Source of the DNA: Variovorax paradoxus EPS
Lineage (GTDB): Bacteria > Pseudomonadota > Gammaproteobacteria > Burkholderiales > Burkholderiaceae_C
Reading direction: 5' to 3'
DNA length: 64,000 nucleotides
Assembly: GCF_000184745.1 (NCBI RefSeq)
Contig: NC_014931.1
Span: forward strand, 2,976,001 to 3,040,000
In this document: piece after piece, positions 28,134-35,915 of the stretch
Layout of the letters: every line of letters starts with the position of its first letter
How positions within the stretch are numbered: the stretch's first letter is position 1
Program-made: the position numbers and the translations under genes
The notes under the pieces: generated by a model
Told to the model about the DNA's origin: nothing
The model's input: only the letters and a program-made list of their open reading frames with translations
Databases searched by the model: none

Positions 28134-28975
28134 CGGCGCCCGAGGAATTCCCGCTGTCGCTGCGCAACGTGCTGAATTCGTTCGGCCTGTCGCGCCACAC
28201 GGTGCTCAAGCTGATCGAGCTCGGTTTCGTTGCCCCGGTGAAGGCGGATGACAACGTCTGGAAATTTTCCTTCCAGGATCTCGTGCTCCTTCGGTCCGCA
28301 AATGAATTGCGAGCGGCACGTATTCCCACGCGGCAGATTCTCAAGGCGCTGCGCCAGCTTCGCGCGTCGCTGCCCGAAGATCAGCCGCTGCAGGGCATGC
28401 GGATCACGTCCGAAGGGGATCGCGTGACGGTCCGCTTCGGAGACGCGCATTGGGAGCCCCGGACGGGGCAGTTCGTGCTGGATCTTCAGATCAGGTCTGG
28501 CGAAAGCCCGCTGCGCTTCTTTCCCTCTAAACCTGGGCCGAGTGTCGGTGCCGTCGCGCTCGATGCGCGTTTTGCCGAGGCTGAAGCGTTGGAAGAAACG
28601 GCCCCCAGGATCGCCGAGGCGCTCTACCGAAGCATCCTGGCGGACGATCCCACGTATGCCCACGCGTACCTGAATCTCGGCTTCATGCTCTGCGAATCCG
28701 GCGTGTTCGATGCGGCTGCGTCGCTCTACGAAAAAGGGTTGCGGTTCTGTCCCGACGATCCGCTGATGCATTTCAATCTCGCCGTGGCGCTAGAGGGTGT
28801 CGCCGACGTGGACGGCGCATTGGCGAGCTACGAAGAAGCCCTGCGGCTGCAGCCGGATCTGCTCGACGCGCATCGGAATGCGGCCCTGCTGTATGCCGAC
28901 AGCGGGCGGCAACAGATGGCCATCCGGCACTTCAGCGCGTTCCGGCGATTGCAAGCCGGCAAGCAGACGAATTGA
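28130..28975 (+). CDS. MerR-like HTH protein with tetratricopeptide repeats
   Basis: 281 residues starting at GTG 28130, overlapping the ku stop by 4 bases. Residues 8-80 look like a MerR-type winged helix: LRNVLNSFGLSRHTVLKLIE, FVAPVKADDNVWKFSFQDLV, and IPTRQILKALRQLR. About 160-275 contains three or more TPR units (AYLNLGFMLCESGVFDAAAS, MHFNLAVALEGVADVDGALA, AHRNAALLYADSGRQQMAIR). Translational coupling implies it works with or regulates the second Ku. This combination of DNA-binding and TPR domains is not a usual NHEJ partner. Confidence 0.75.
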   Translation: MTAPEEFPLSLRNVLNSFGLSRHTVLKLIELGFVAPVKADDNVWKFSFQDLVLLRSANELRAARIPTRQILKALRQLRASLPEDQPLQGMRITSEGDRVTVRFGDAHWEPRTGQFVLDLQIRSGESPLRFFPSKPGPSVGAVALDARFAEAEALEETAPRIAEALYRSILADDPTYAHAYLNLGFMLCESGVFDAAASLYEKGLRFCPDDPLMHFNLAVALEGVADVDGALASYEEALRLQPDLLDAHRNAALLYADSGRQQMAIRHFSAFRRLQAGKQTN

Positions 28976-29012
28976 AGGAGCGGCCTGCGCGTGTGGTGCG
29001 AGGCCGCGAGAT

Positions 29013-29891
29013 TCATCCGGCCTTGGCCGCAGCCACACGGTCCAAAGCCTCCATCGCATCGGCAGGCAACGCCAGCTTCCCTGCGGCCAGGTTCTCGCGC
29101 AGATGCGCGACCGACCCGGTGCCGGGAATCAACAGGATGTTGGGCGAGCGGCGCAGGAGCCAGGCCAGCGCCACCTGCATCGGCGTGGCGCCCAAACGCT
29201 GCGCGACCTCGGAAAGCCCGGAAGACTGCAGCGGCGTGAAGCCGCCCAGCGGGAAGAAGGGAACATACGGAATGCCGTCGCGCGCCAGGTCATCGATCAG
29301 CGCGTCGTCGTTGCGATGCACGAGGTTGTACTGGTTCTGCACGCAGGCGATGCGGCAGATGCCGCGTCCTTCCGCGACCTGTGTGGAGGTGACGTTGCTC
29401 AAGCCTATGTGCCGCACGAGCCCTTGGCGCTGCAGATCGGCCAGCGCTGCCAGCGGTGCCTCGATCGATCCTTCGGCCGGGCCGTGCACATCGAACATGA
29501 TGCGCAGGTTCACCACCTCCAGCACGTCCACCCCGAGGTTGCGCAGGTTGTCGTGCACCGCCTGCGTGAGCTCGGCGGCAGAGAACGCCGGCAGCCAGCC
29601 GCCCGTGTCGGAGCGCTTCGCCCCGATCTTGGTGACGATGACGAGGTCTTTCGCGTAGGGCGAGAGCGCCTCGCGGATGAGCTGGTTGGTGATGTGCGGG
29701 CCGTAGAAGTCGCTGGTGTCGATGTGATCGACGCCGCTGGCAACCGCTTCGCGCAGCACGGCCAGTGCCGCCTCGCGGTCCTTCGGCGGGCCGAACACGC
29801 CGGGGCCGGCGAGCTGCATGGCGCCGTAGCCGAGCCGATGGACGGTGCGGTCGCCGAGGGTGAAAGTGCTGGGGGTCTGCGTGCTGGTCAT
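29013..29891 (-). CDS. Aldo/keto reductase family oxidoreductase
   Basis: 292 residues. TIM-barrel NADPH enzyme: RLGYGAMQLAGPG at strand 1, DHIDTSDFYGPH (catalytic Asp and Tyr), VIVTKIG (Lys), VQNQYNLVHR and a cofactor loop IPGTGSVAHLRENLAA. The catalytic His is replaced within LEVVNLRIMF, as in the bacterial AKR branch close to YajO and pyridoxal reductases. Start ATG 29891. It is divergent from the LysR gene at 30007, so that regulator probably controls it. Confidence 0.88.
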   Translation of the reverse strand: MTSTQTPSTFTLGDRTVHRLGYGAMQLAGPGVFGPPKDREAALAVLREAVASGVDHIDTSDFYGPHITNQLIREALSPYAKDLVIVTKIGAKRSDTGGWLPAFSAAELTQAVHDNLRNLGVDVLEVVNLRIMFDVHGPAEGSIEAPLAALADLQRQGLVRHIGLSNVTSTQVAEGRGICRIACVQNQYNLVHRNDDALIDDLARDGIPYVPFFPLGGFTPLQSSGLSEVAQRLGATPMQVALAWLLRRSPNILLIPGTGSVAHLRENLAAGKLALPADAMEALDRVAAAKAG

Positions 29892-30006
29892 GTTGGCTTT
29901 CCTGGATGTCGTGTCGACGAAGAAGGTGTCGTGAAGCCAGTCTAGGCAGCGGGTCCGTGTTTGATAAGCCGTGATAATCGGCACGGGCTGTGCAGGATTC
30001 AGAACA

Positions 30007-30906
30007 ATGAAAGTCGATCTCGGAGATCTCAACGCCTTCGTGGCGGTGGCGGGCGCCAAGGGCTTTCGGGACGGCGCGCGCCTGAGCGGTGGGAGCGCTT
30101 CGAGCTTGAGCGAGGCTGTGCGCCGGCTGGAGACGCAGCTCGGCGTTCGCCTGCTGCATCGCACGACCCGCAGCGTGCGCCCCACGGAAGCCGGAGAACG
30201 CCTGCTCGAGCGGCTGCGGCCCGCGCTCACCGAGGTCGAGGCGGCGCTCGACGTGGTGAACGGCTTTCGCGACCGGCCGGCGGGCACGCTCAAGCTCAAT
30301 GTGCCGATCAGCGCCGCGCGACTCGTGCTGCCGTCGATCGTGCCGCCGTTTCTGGCCGCTTACCCGGAAATCTCGCTGGAGGTGATCGCGGAGGACGGCT
30401 TCGTCGATGTGCTGGCCGCCGGTTGCGATGCCGGCATTCGCTACGACGAGCGGCTCGAACAGGACATGGTCGCGGTGCCGATCGGCCCGCGCGTGCAGCG
30501 TTTCGCGGTGGCCGCAGCACCGTCGTACCTGGACCGCCGCGGCAGGCCCGAGCATCCGCGCGACCTGCTCGGCCATGCCTGCCTGCGCGGGCGCTTCGCC
30601 AGCGGGTCGATGCCTCCGTGGGAGTTCGAACGCGATGGCGAAGCCCTGCGCATCGATGTGACCGGCCAGTTGATCGTTCGGATCGGCTCGGCCGCCGATC
30701 TCTCGGTCGATGCGGCCATCGCCGGTGCCGGTGTGATCTACCTGTTCGAGGACTGGCTGCGGCCCCATCTCGACAACGGTGCCCTCGAGCCGATCCTGGA
30801 GCCTTGGTGGCCGCGTTTCTCCGGCCCCTTTCTCTACTATCCCGGCCGCCGGCTGCTGCCTGCGCCGTTGAGGGCGTTTGTGGATTTCATACAGGGTGGG
30901 GGCTGA
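30007..30906 (+). CDS. LysR-family transcriptional regulator
   Basis: 299 residues. The N-terminal winged helix (LNAFVAVAGAKGFRDGARLS, then LSEAVRRLETQLGVRLLHRT) is followed by the periplasmic-binding-protein-like effector domain (GTLKLNVPISAARLVLPSIV, IRYDERLEQDMVAVPIG). Close in type to the regulators commonly divergent from oxidoreductases. The 115-base gap to the aldo/keto reductase gene should contain its operator. Start ATG 30007 (MKVDLGDLNAF). Confidence 0.88.
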   Translation: MKVDLGDLNAFVAVAGAKGFRDGARLSGGSASSLSEAVRRLETQLGVRLLHRTTRSVRPTEAGERLLERLRPALTEVEAALDVVNGFRDRPAGTLKLNVPISAARLVLPSIVPPFLAAYPEISLEVIAEDGFVDVLAAGCDAGIRYDERLEQDMVAVPIGPRVQRFAVAAAPSYLDRRGRPEHPRDLLGHACLRGRFASGSMPPWEFERDGEALRIDVTGQLIVRIGSAADLSVDAAIAGAGVIYLFEDWLRPHLDNGALEPILEPWWPRFSGPFLYYPGRRLLPAPLRAFVDFIQGGG

Positions 30907-30993
30907 GTTGCGGGTTGCCATTTCGGCGCCGCCGTAGGCTGAACCATGGGACCCCGCCAAGTAAGCTGGCGCGCAGCTATTTCGCATTCACAT

Positions 30994-31013
30994 TGTTCCG
31001 GTATGCCGGAACA
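30994..31013 (+). promoter_or_regulatory. HipB-type operator O1 (palindrome)
   Basis: TGTTCCG-GTATGC-CGGAACA: perfect 7-bp arms around a 6-base spacer. It is the most upstream of three similar palindromes before hipB. In other hipBA loci HipB dimers bind such sites and repress the operon. Confidence 0.75.
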
Positions 31014-31040
31014 AACGCATTCAGAGGCGCGGGTGGCGAT

Positions 31041-31060
31041 TGTTTCGTCATTGCGAAACT
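31041..31060 (+). promoter_or_regulatory. HipB-type operator O2 (palindrome)
   Basis: TGTTTCG-TCATTG-CGAAACT: 6-bp perfect inner arms (GTTTCG/CGAAAC), same 6-base spacer as the other two sites. Its centre is 47 bases after that of O1 and 48 bases before that of O3. Confidence 0.65.
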
Positions 31061-31088
31061 AATGGCGACTTTTCAGCTTTCGGCTTAT

Positions 31089-31108
31089 AGTTCCGGAAAT
31101 ACGGAACA
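31089..31108 (+). promoter_or_regulatory. HipB-type operator O3 overlapping the start region
   Basis: AGTTCCG-GAAATA-CGGAACA: arms GTTCCG/CGGAAC are perfect. It ends 2 bases before the hipB ATG, so a bound HipB would block both promoter and initiation. A TATAGT at 31086-31091, a possible -10 element, overlaps its left arm. Confidence 0.75.
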
Positions 31109-31110
31109 AT

Positions 31111-31410
31111 ATGGCCCGCACACTTCCTGAATTCCAGCAGAACCTGAGTCCAGCCGCGGCATCCCTCGAGCAGCTCGGCAAGCTCGTGCGAAATCGACGC
31201 GCTCAGTCGCGCATGCGCATCGACGACGCTGCGTCCCTCAGCGGAGTCTCCAGCGACTTGCTTTCGCGTTTGGAGAACGGCAAGCCGGTGACCGTGGACA
31301 AGCTCATGCTGGTGTTGGAAAGCCTGGGCCTTCGCATGCTCGTCGTGCCCAAGACCGCCATTCCTGTCCTCGAGGCAGCGCTTGACCCCTCCGCGGGCGA
31401 GGGGCGGTGA
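31111..31410 (+). CDS. hipB: HipB-like antitoxin and autorepressor
   Basis: 99 residues. Cro/CI-type HTH: LGKLVRNRRAQSRMRIDDAA, SLSGVSSDLLSRLENGKPVT, VDKLMLVLESLGL. It is the antitoxin of the HipA kinase and binds the three palindromes upstream. ATG 31111 is immediately preceded by operator O3, with no evident Shine-Dalgarno sequence. The message could be leaderless, or initiation could occur at a later codon. It overlaps hipA by 4 bases (GTGA/ATGA type). Confidence 0.85.
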   Translation: MARTLPEFQQNLSPAAASLEQLGKLVRNRRAQSRMRIDDAASLSGVSSDLLSRLENGKPVTVDKLMLVLESLGLRMLVVPKTAIPVLEAALDPSAGEGR

Positions 31411-32741
31411 TGGACGGGTACATCCTGGACGTCTACGCGGGAGCCGTGCGGGTCGGCACGCTCGGCTATGACCAGGCTCAGGATGCCTTCCACTTCGACT
31501 ACGGCGCTGCCTGGCGGACGTTGCCAGGCCGGTACCCGCTCTCGCCCCATCTGCCCTTGGAGGGGAGCGCGTCGCCGCAGGCCATCCGCCGTTTCCTGGA
31601 GAACCTGCTCCCTGAAGGCGAGGCGCTCGCTGTGGCGGCCACCGATGCGCGCGTGGCGCGCAACAACGTCTTCGGGCTTCTGCGCCACCTCGGACATGAG
31701 ACCGCTGGCGCGCTGAGCTTTGTCGCTGCCGGCCAAGAGCCGGCCGAGCAAGAGCCACTGCGCCGGCACCTGCCGCTCGAGGAGCTGCAGGCACGGATCG
31801 ACAACCGCGCGAACGAGCCCTTCAACCGGTGGGACGGCAAAGTGCGCATGTCCATCGCGGGGCATCAAGACAAGCTTCTGGTGGCCGTCGAGGAAGACAG
31901 GCTGTTCCTGGTCGACGGGGTGCTGTCGTCCACGCATATCCTCAAACCAGAGCCTGTGCGTGAGGACGCAAGGTGCATGGTGGCCAACGAGCATTTCTGC
32001 ATGCAATTGACCCATCGCATCAGCATGCGGCGCTGGAAGGCGCCTGGTGCCGCGCACGTGAGCATCCTGCGAGTGCCGTCGCCGGTCTTGAGCATCGAGC
32101 GATTCGACCGCCGCAAAACGCCGGACGGCGTCGAGCGGTTGCACGTCATCGACGGGTGCCAGGCGCTGGATCTGTCGGTGAATGCAAAGTACGAGCGCAA
32201 CGTCGGGGACCAGCCGGAGGTGCGGCACATTCGCGATGGCGCCAGTTTCGAAAAGCTCGGCGCACTCCGGCCCGGGTTCGTCGAACCGGCGCTGGGCATG
32301 CAGCGCCTGGTCCTTTGGGCGGTCACGACCCTGCTGTTCGGCAACAGCGATTCGCATGGCAAGAACATCTCGTTCTTCGTCGACCGCACAGGGCTCACGC
32401 CCACGCCGCTGTATGACCTGGTGAGCGTCGTGCAGTACGCGGCGTTTCATCACGACCTGGCGATGGCATTCGGGGACGAGTTCGAACTGGATGCAGTGCG
32501 TTCGTTCGCGCTTGCCGACTTCTGCATGCGCTTAGGCATCGACCGCAGGTACTTCGCACGCGAGCTGACGCGACTCTGCGATTTCGCACTTCAAGAGGCG
32601 CCCGCGCAGGCGGCGGACGCTGCGTACACGGGAGAGGAAGTCGCCTTCGTGCAAGACCTTGCTCAGTTCGTGGCCCGACGGGCGCGGGCCTTGTTGGCCA
32701 TGGCGCGCGATATCCCGAAATTCACCGCGGATCACTTCTAG
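31407..32741 (+). CDS. hipA: HipA-like serine/threonine kinase toxin
   Basis: 444 residues, the normal HipA length. N-subdomain: GTLGYDQAQDAFHFDYGAAW, LPLEGSA, FLENLLPEG. The activation/Ser-loop region is MSIAGHQDKLLVAV, equivalent to the S150 block of E. coli HipA, followed by STHILKPEP. Catalytic loop: GNSDSHGKNISFF, with Asp315 as general base and Asn320 as metal ligand, then the DLVSV region. All key residues are intact, so the toxin should be active. HipA phosphorylates glutamyl-tRNA synthetase or relatives and causes growth arrest; the target here is inferred. Confidence 0.9.
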   Translation: MMDGYILDVYAGAVRVGTLGYDQAQDAFHFDYGAAWRTLPGRYPLSPHLPLEGSASPQAIRRFLENLLPEGEALAVAATDARVARNNVFGLLRHLGHETAGALSFVAAGQEPAEQEPLRRHLPLEELQARIDNRANEPFNRWDGKVRMSIAGHQDKLLVAVEEDRLFLVDGVLSSTHILKPEPVREDARCMVANEHFCMQLTHRISMRRWKAPGAAHVSILRVPSPVLSIERFDRRKTPDGVERLHVIDGCQALDLSVNAKYERNVGDQPEVRHIRDGASFEKLGALRPGFVEPALGMQRLVLWAVTTLLFGNSDSHGKNISFFVDRTGLTPTPLYDLVSVVQYAAFHHDLAMAFGDEFELDAVRSFALADFCMRLGIDRRYFARELTRLCDFALQEAPAQAADAAYTGEEVAFVQDLAQFVARRARALLAMARDIPKFTADHF

Positions 32742-32901
32742 TCGTCGGCGTCGCAAGACCAGAGCCGGAGCAGCCGCGCTTTGCAGCAACGCCATGGGGC
32801 GGCAGCGGCTCCTCGAGCGAGGGGGAACTGCAAGAACCACAGACGACAGACCGCCGGCTTCGGATGAGAATGGCCGCTGATTTCATCAGCGCACGATTTC
32901 A

Positions 32902-33315
32902 ATGAACGACGATCTAGAAGCACGAATTCGCTCCGGCCAGGCATTGTCCGAATCGATGGGCAACTTCCACGTGACCGGGTGGTCGCCCGAGCGCAAGACG
33001 GTCCAGGCCGCCTTCACGGTAAGACGCGAGTATTGCCATACGAACGGCACCATCGCCCAGGGCGGATTCATCACCGCCTGGCTCGATGCCGCCATGGCCC
33101 ATGCCGTGATGCACGACTCGGAGCAGCAGCAGACCGTCTTCAGCCTCGAAATCAAGGTGAGCTTCTATGAAAAGGTCGGCCCGGGCGAGGGGCGGGTCGA
33201 AGGGCGGGTGATCAGGCGTGGCAAGCGCATTGCGTTCCTAGAAGCTGCGCTCTACAACCCGGAGGGCAAGTTGGCCGCCGAGGCATCCTCGACCGGAATA
33301 CTGGCAAGCCTCTAG
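32902..33315 (+). CDS. PaaI-type hotdog-fold thioesterase
   Basis: 137 residues. Hotdog motif region CHTNGTIAQGGFITAWLDAA: the catalytic HxNGxxxxGGxxxxxxDxA pattern is present in the form H-T-N-G...G-G...D-A. Following strands are FSLEIKVSFYEKVGPG and GRVIRRGKRIAFLEAALYN. It hydrolyses acyl-CoA thioesters; the substrate cannot be told. Start ATG 32902, monocistronic by position. Confidence 0.85.
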   Translation: MNDDLEARIRSGQALSESMGNFHVTGWSPERKTVQAAFTVRREYCHTNGTIAQGGFITAWLDAAMAHAVMHDSEQQQTVFSLEIKVSFYEKVGPGEGRVEGRVIRRGKRIAFLEAALYNPEGKLAAEASSTGILASL

Positions 33316-33366
33316 TGCGTTGACGCCGGCAGCAAATTGCGTGGGACTGATCGGGCCTGCAGCAAG

Positions 33367-33471
33367 CGGGGCCGGCTGGTCTTCATCAACAACCGCTTCG
33401 CACTGCATTCGAGCGACAGCTTCGTCCCCAGCTTCGATGCCAACGCGCGCGCCTTCGGCCTACGCGAATGT
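33367..33471 (+). pseudogene. Possible C-terminal relic of a TauD/asparagine-oxygenase-like protein
   Basis: The plus frame here reads RGRLVFINNRFALHSSDSFV and PSFDANARAFGLREC. The pattern LVFINNRxALHxxDxFxPxFD resembles the distal-His block of clavaminate-synthase-type oxygenases. Nothing upstream or downstream continues the family, so it would be a small leftover. Low confidence. Confidence 0.3.
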
Positions 33472-33550
33472 CCGCCGCCCGCTGAGCAGGGCCGGCGTGT
33501 TCGCGGGCCAAGCTCGGCGCTGAGATCAACCTACAAGGAAAGGCTTTCGC

Positions 33551-33871
33551 ATGAGCGCCAACGACACCCGGCTTTCGGGCCCGATCGCAGAAGAACTGAC
33601 GCCGCTGGAGATTTCCCAAGGCATTCTCGAAAGCGAAGAGAACCCGAGCGCCTTGCGCGCGGTCACGCCGCTGGAGCGTGCGGCTTCGGGCGAAGGGGAG
33701 GGCGGTGAACGGCAGCGCTCGCGCATCGGGCGCTTCCTCTTGAGCCCGGTGGTGCTGGCCGGCGCGGCCGCGACGGGCGTGGGCCTGATCCTGGCGCTGG
33801 CCTATGCGAAGAAGACGCCGCGCTCGGAATTGCGCGCGCACTTGCGGACGCTGGGCTCGTTCCGGTTCTGA
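33551..33871 (+). CDS. Small single-span membrane protein
   Basis: 106 residues starting at ATG 33551 after CAAGGAAAGGC. The N-terminal 65 residues are acidic and soluble (LTPLEISQGILESEENPSAL), then one helix (LLSPVVLAGAAATGVGLILA) and a short basic tail. No family recognised. A terminator follows at 33890. Confidence 0.6.
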   Translation: MSANDTRLSGPIAEELTPLEISQGILESEENPSALRAVTPLERAASGEGEGGERQRSRIGRFLLSPVVLAGAAATGVGLILALAYAKKTPRSELRAHLRTLGSFRF

Positions 33872-33889
33872 AGACGACTGAGGACGGTG

Positions 33890-33919
33890 CGGCGCCAACA
33901 GGCGCCGTTTTCTTTTTTC
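33890..33919 (+). terminator. Rho-independent terminator
   Basis: CGGCGCC-AACA-GGCGCCG stem followed by a T-rich run (TTTTCTTTTTT), 18 bases after the stop of the small membrane protein gene. Confidence 0.8.
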
Positions 33920-34012
33920 GTCGATGAACGAATCTGCTGCAGGCAACGCCCCGTATTGAAGGCAGCCGTCGCGCATTTCGCGGCGTGCTCGTCACACAAC
34001 AGGAGCACCTTC

Positions 34013-34573
34013 ATGCAGAGCAAACTTCATCGCCTCGCCGCCGTCACCCTCGCCGTCGCGCTTTCCGCCGGAGCCTATTCGGCGATGGCGGCCAGCGTCA
34101 TGGTCGGCGGCGCGCCGATGCTGCCCACCAAGGACATCATCGACAACGCAGTCAATTCCAAGGACCACACGACGCTGGTGGCGGCCGTCAAGGCGGCGGG
34201 CTTGGTCGACACGCTCAAGGGCCCGGGTCCGTTTACTGTGTTCGCGCCCACCAACGCGGCCTTCGCGAAGCTGCCGGCAGGCACCGTCGACACGCTGCTC
34301 AAGCCCGAGAGCAAGGATGCGCTGACTGGCGTGCTCACCTACCACGTGGTGTCGGGCAAGCTCGATGCGGCAGAGCTCAAGAAGGAGATCAAGGCCGGCA
34401 AGGGTTCCGCAGAACTGAAGACCGTCGCCGGCGGCATGCTCATTGCCAAGAGCAAGGGCGGCAAGATCACGCTCACCGACGAGAAGGGCGGCACCGCCAC
34501 CGTCACGATCCCGAACGTCTACCAATCGAACGGCGTGATCCACGTGGTCGACAAGGTGCTGCTGCCCAAGTAA
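34013..34573 (+). CDS. Secreted fasciclin-domain protein
   Basis: 186 residues. Signal peptide MQSKLHRLAAVTLAVALSAG to AMA-A, then one FAS1 domain: DIIDNAVNSKDHTTLVAAVK, the H1 box GPFTVFAPTNAAFAKLPAGT, LTYHVVSGKL and the H2 end IPNVYQSNGVIHVVDKVLLP. It acts in the periplasm or outside, probably in adhesion. The ATG at 34013 has AGGAG 9 bases upstream; the frame open from 33887 is non-coding before that. Confidence 0.92.
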   Translation: MQSKLHRLAAVTLAVALSAGAYSAMAASVMVGGAPMLPTKDIIDNAVNSKDHTTLVAAVKAAGLVDTLKGPGPFTVFAPTNAAFAKLPAGTVDTLLKPESKDALTGVLTYHVVSGKLDAAELKKEIKAGKGSAELKTVAGGMLIAKSKGGKITLTDEKGGTATVTIPNVYQSNGVIHVVDKVLLPK

Positions 34574-34617
34574 GGCCAAGCCGTACCCGCCCCCTGTTCT
34601 GTCTTCTTCCAGCGAAC

Positions 34618-34712
34618 ACCGCGGAACTGGCTTCGCCAAGCCGCAGGTGTTGCCCCCGGTAGGGGGTGGGAGAAGCGACACGAAGTGCGCGCAGCCTGGG
34701 GGCGAGCAACAG
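34618..34712 (+). repeat. GC-rich palindromic intergenic repeat (REP-like)
   Basis: Contains GCCCCCGGTAGGGGGTGG, then AGCGACACGAAGTGCGCGCA and GCCTGGGGGCG. This layout (C-run/G-run palindrome, GCGAC...GCGCGCAGC, TGGGGGC) is one I associate with dispersed repeats in Comamonadaceae. A related copy sits inside hrpA at about 50346-50427. Confidence 0.55.
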
Positions 34713-34716
34713 TGCT

Positions 34717-34746
34717 TAAAAAAAAAGCCCGCACGAAGGCGGGCTT
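34717..34746 (-). terminator. Rho-independent terminator for the repressor gene
   Basis: Read on the minus strand: AAGCCCGC-CTTCGT-GCGGGCTT followed by a run of T (nine A on the plus strand at 34718-34726). It lies about 145 bases past the stop of the repressor gene at 34891. Confidence 0.75.
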
Positions 34747-34890
34747 GAAGGTGACCTGCTGGAGGAGGGAGGATCAGAGAGGATGCAGGCCACGGGAGAG
34801 ACCCAACTATGCGTTCCGAAACTGAAAGCCACCTGACCTGTTCGCACTCTCGCCCGTTCCTCATTCCGCGCTAACTCGGTCCGCGCTCAA

Positions 34891-35601
34891 TCAATCCTCG
34901 TCTTCCCACTTGCCGATGACCGTGCCGAGCACGACGAACGCGGTGCGGATCGGCTCGTGCTTCGGATTGAGCGGCAGCAGCCATCGCGGGCCGTCCTGCT
35001 CCTTGAATTCCTTGAACGTGAGCTTGCCGCCTTCCGTGACCAGCGCAATGACCCGCTCGCCGTCGGCGGGGGTCTTGAGGTTGGTGTCCACGAAGATGAT
35101 CGAGCCTTCGGGATAGCTCTTCAGCTCGCCGCTGGCCGCGGCCATGCTGTCGCCGTCGACCCGCAACGCATAGGTCTTCTCGGGGCTGTGGTGGGCGATG
35201 CAGGGAATCCAGCGGTCGGTCGTGTGCTTGCCCGCGATTTCCCAGTTGGCGGCCTGCGACCATGAAATGAGCGGCACCGTGTCCGGCGTTCCGGGCTTGA
35301 AGTACGGCAGTTCCGGCGGTACGCGCACCACCCGGTAGATGGCCGCTGGCTCGTTGGCCTGGTGCTGCGCCTGGCGGATCTGGATGGGGTCCCACGGCGC
35401 CGGGCCGTCGCCGGTGTCCAGCCAATTGGGATCGGCCCGGTAGGCGCGGGCCAGGGCCAGCAGGCCTCCGGTGCGAATCGTTGCGCCGCGCTCGATCTTC
35501 GAGATGCTTGCCTGTTTCACGCCCGAGACCACTTCGGCCTGTTTCTGCGTCAGTTTGGCGTATTCGCGTGCCGCCTTTGCACGTTTGGCAATAGTCTCCA
35601 T
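34891..35601 (-). CDS. LexA/CI-like phage-type repressor (HTH plus S24 peptidase)
   Basis: 236 residues. HTH (about 1-60): AREYAKLTQKQAEVVSGVKQ, ASISKIERGATIRTGGLLAL. S24 self-cleaving domain (about 110-230): YALRVDGDSMAAASGELKSY with the nucleophilic Ser in DGDSM, a downstream Lys in GGKLTFKEF as partner, and VVLGTVIGKWEDED at the end. It is expected to be inactivated upon DNA damage through RecA. It is divergent from the small HTH gene at 35670 across an AT-rich operator-like region, a CI/Cro-type arrangement without other phage genes. Confidence 0.87.
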   Translation of the reverse strand: METIAKRAKAAREYAKLTQKQAEVVSGVKQASISKIERGATIRTGGLLALARAYRADPNWLDTGDGPAPWDPIQIRQAQHQANEPAAIYRVVRVPPELPYFKPGTPDTVPLISWSQAANWEIAGKHTTDRWIPCIAHHSPEKTYALRVDGDSMAAASGELKSYPEGSIIFVDTNLKTPADGERVIALVTEGGKLTFKEFKEQDGPRWLLPLNPKHEPIRTAFVVLGTVIGKWEDED

Positions 35602-35669
35602 AGCAGGCCATTTAAGCCTGAATGAATATTACCTCTAGAATTCAAAATATAAAACAGGGAGTATTTTCA

Positions 35670-35912
35670 ATGAAGCCACGCGAGTTGGTGCATGCGTTGC
35701 GGGCCATGGGCCTCACGCAAAAGCAGATCCAGGAACGCACCGGGATCCCGCAACCCACGGTCAGCAAGATCGGCCTCGGGAGGGTGCGCGACGTGATGTC
35801 GCGCCACTACGTGGCGTTGTTGACCGCCTACGAACATCAAGTGAAGGTGCAGGCCGCCGCTGCGGTGTCGCCGACGCCGGCATCGTTCCACTGGCCCCGC
35901 GTCAATGACTGA
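35670..35912 (+). CDS. Small HTH (Cro-like) DNA-binding protein
   Basis: 80 residues. MKPRELVHALRAMGLTQKQI and QERTGIPQPTVSKIGLGRVR form a clear helix-turn-helix. The Met at 35670 has CAGGGAG upstream; the longer frame from 35622 would run through the AT-rich promoter region. Its position opposite the repressor suggests a Cro-like counterpart. The tail is Ala/Val-rich with no known domain. Confidence 0.75.
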   Translation: MKPRELVHALRAMGLTQKQIQERTGIPQPTVSKIGLGRVRDVMSRHYVALLTAYEHQVKVQAAAAVSPTPASFHWPRVND

Positions 35913-35915
35913 GCG

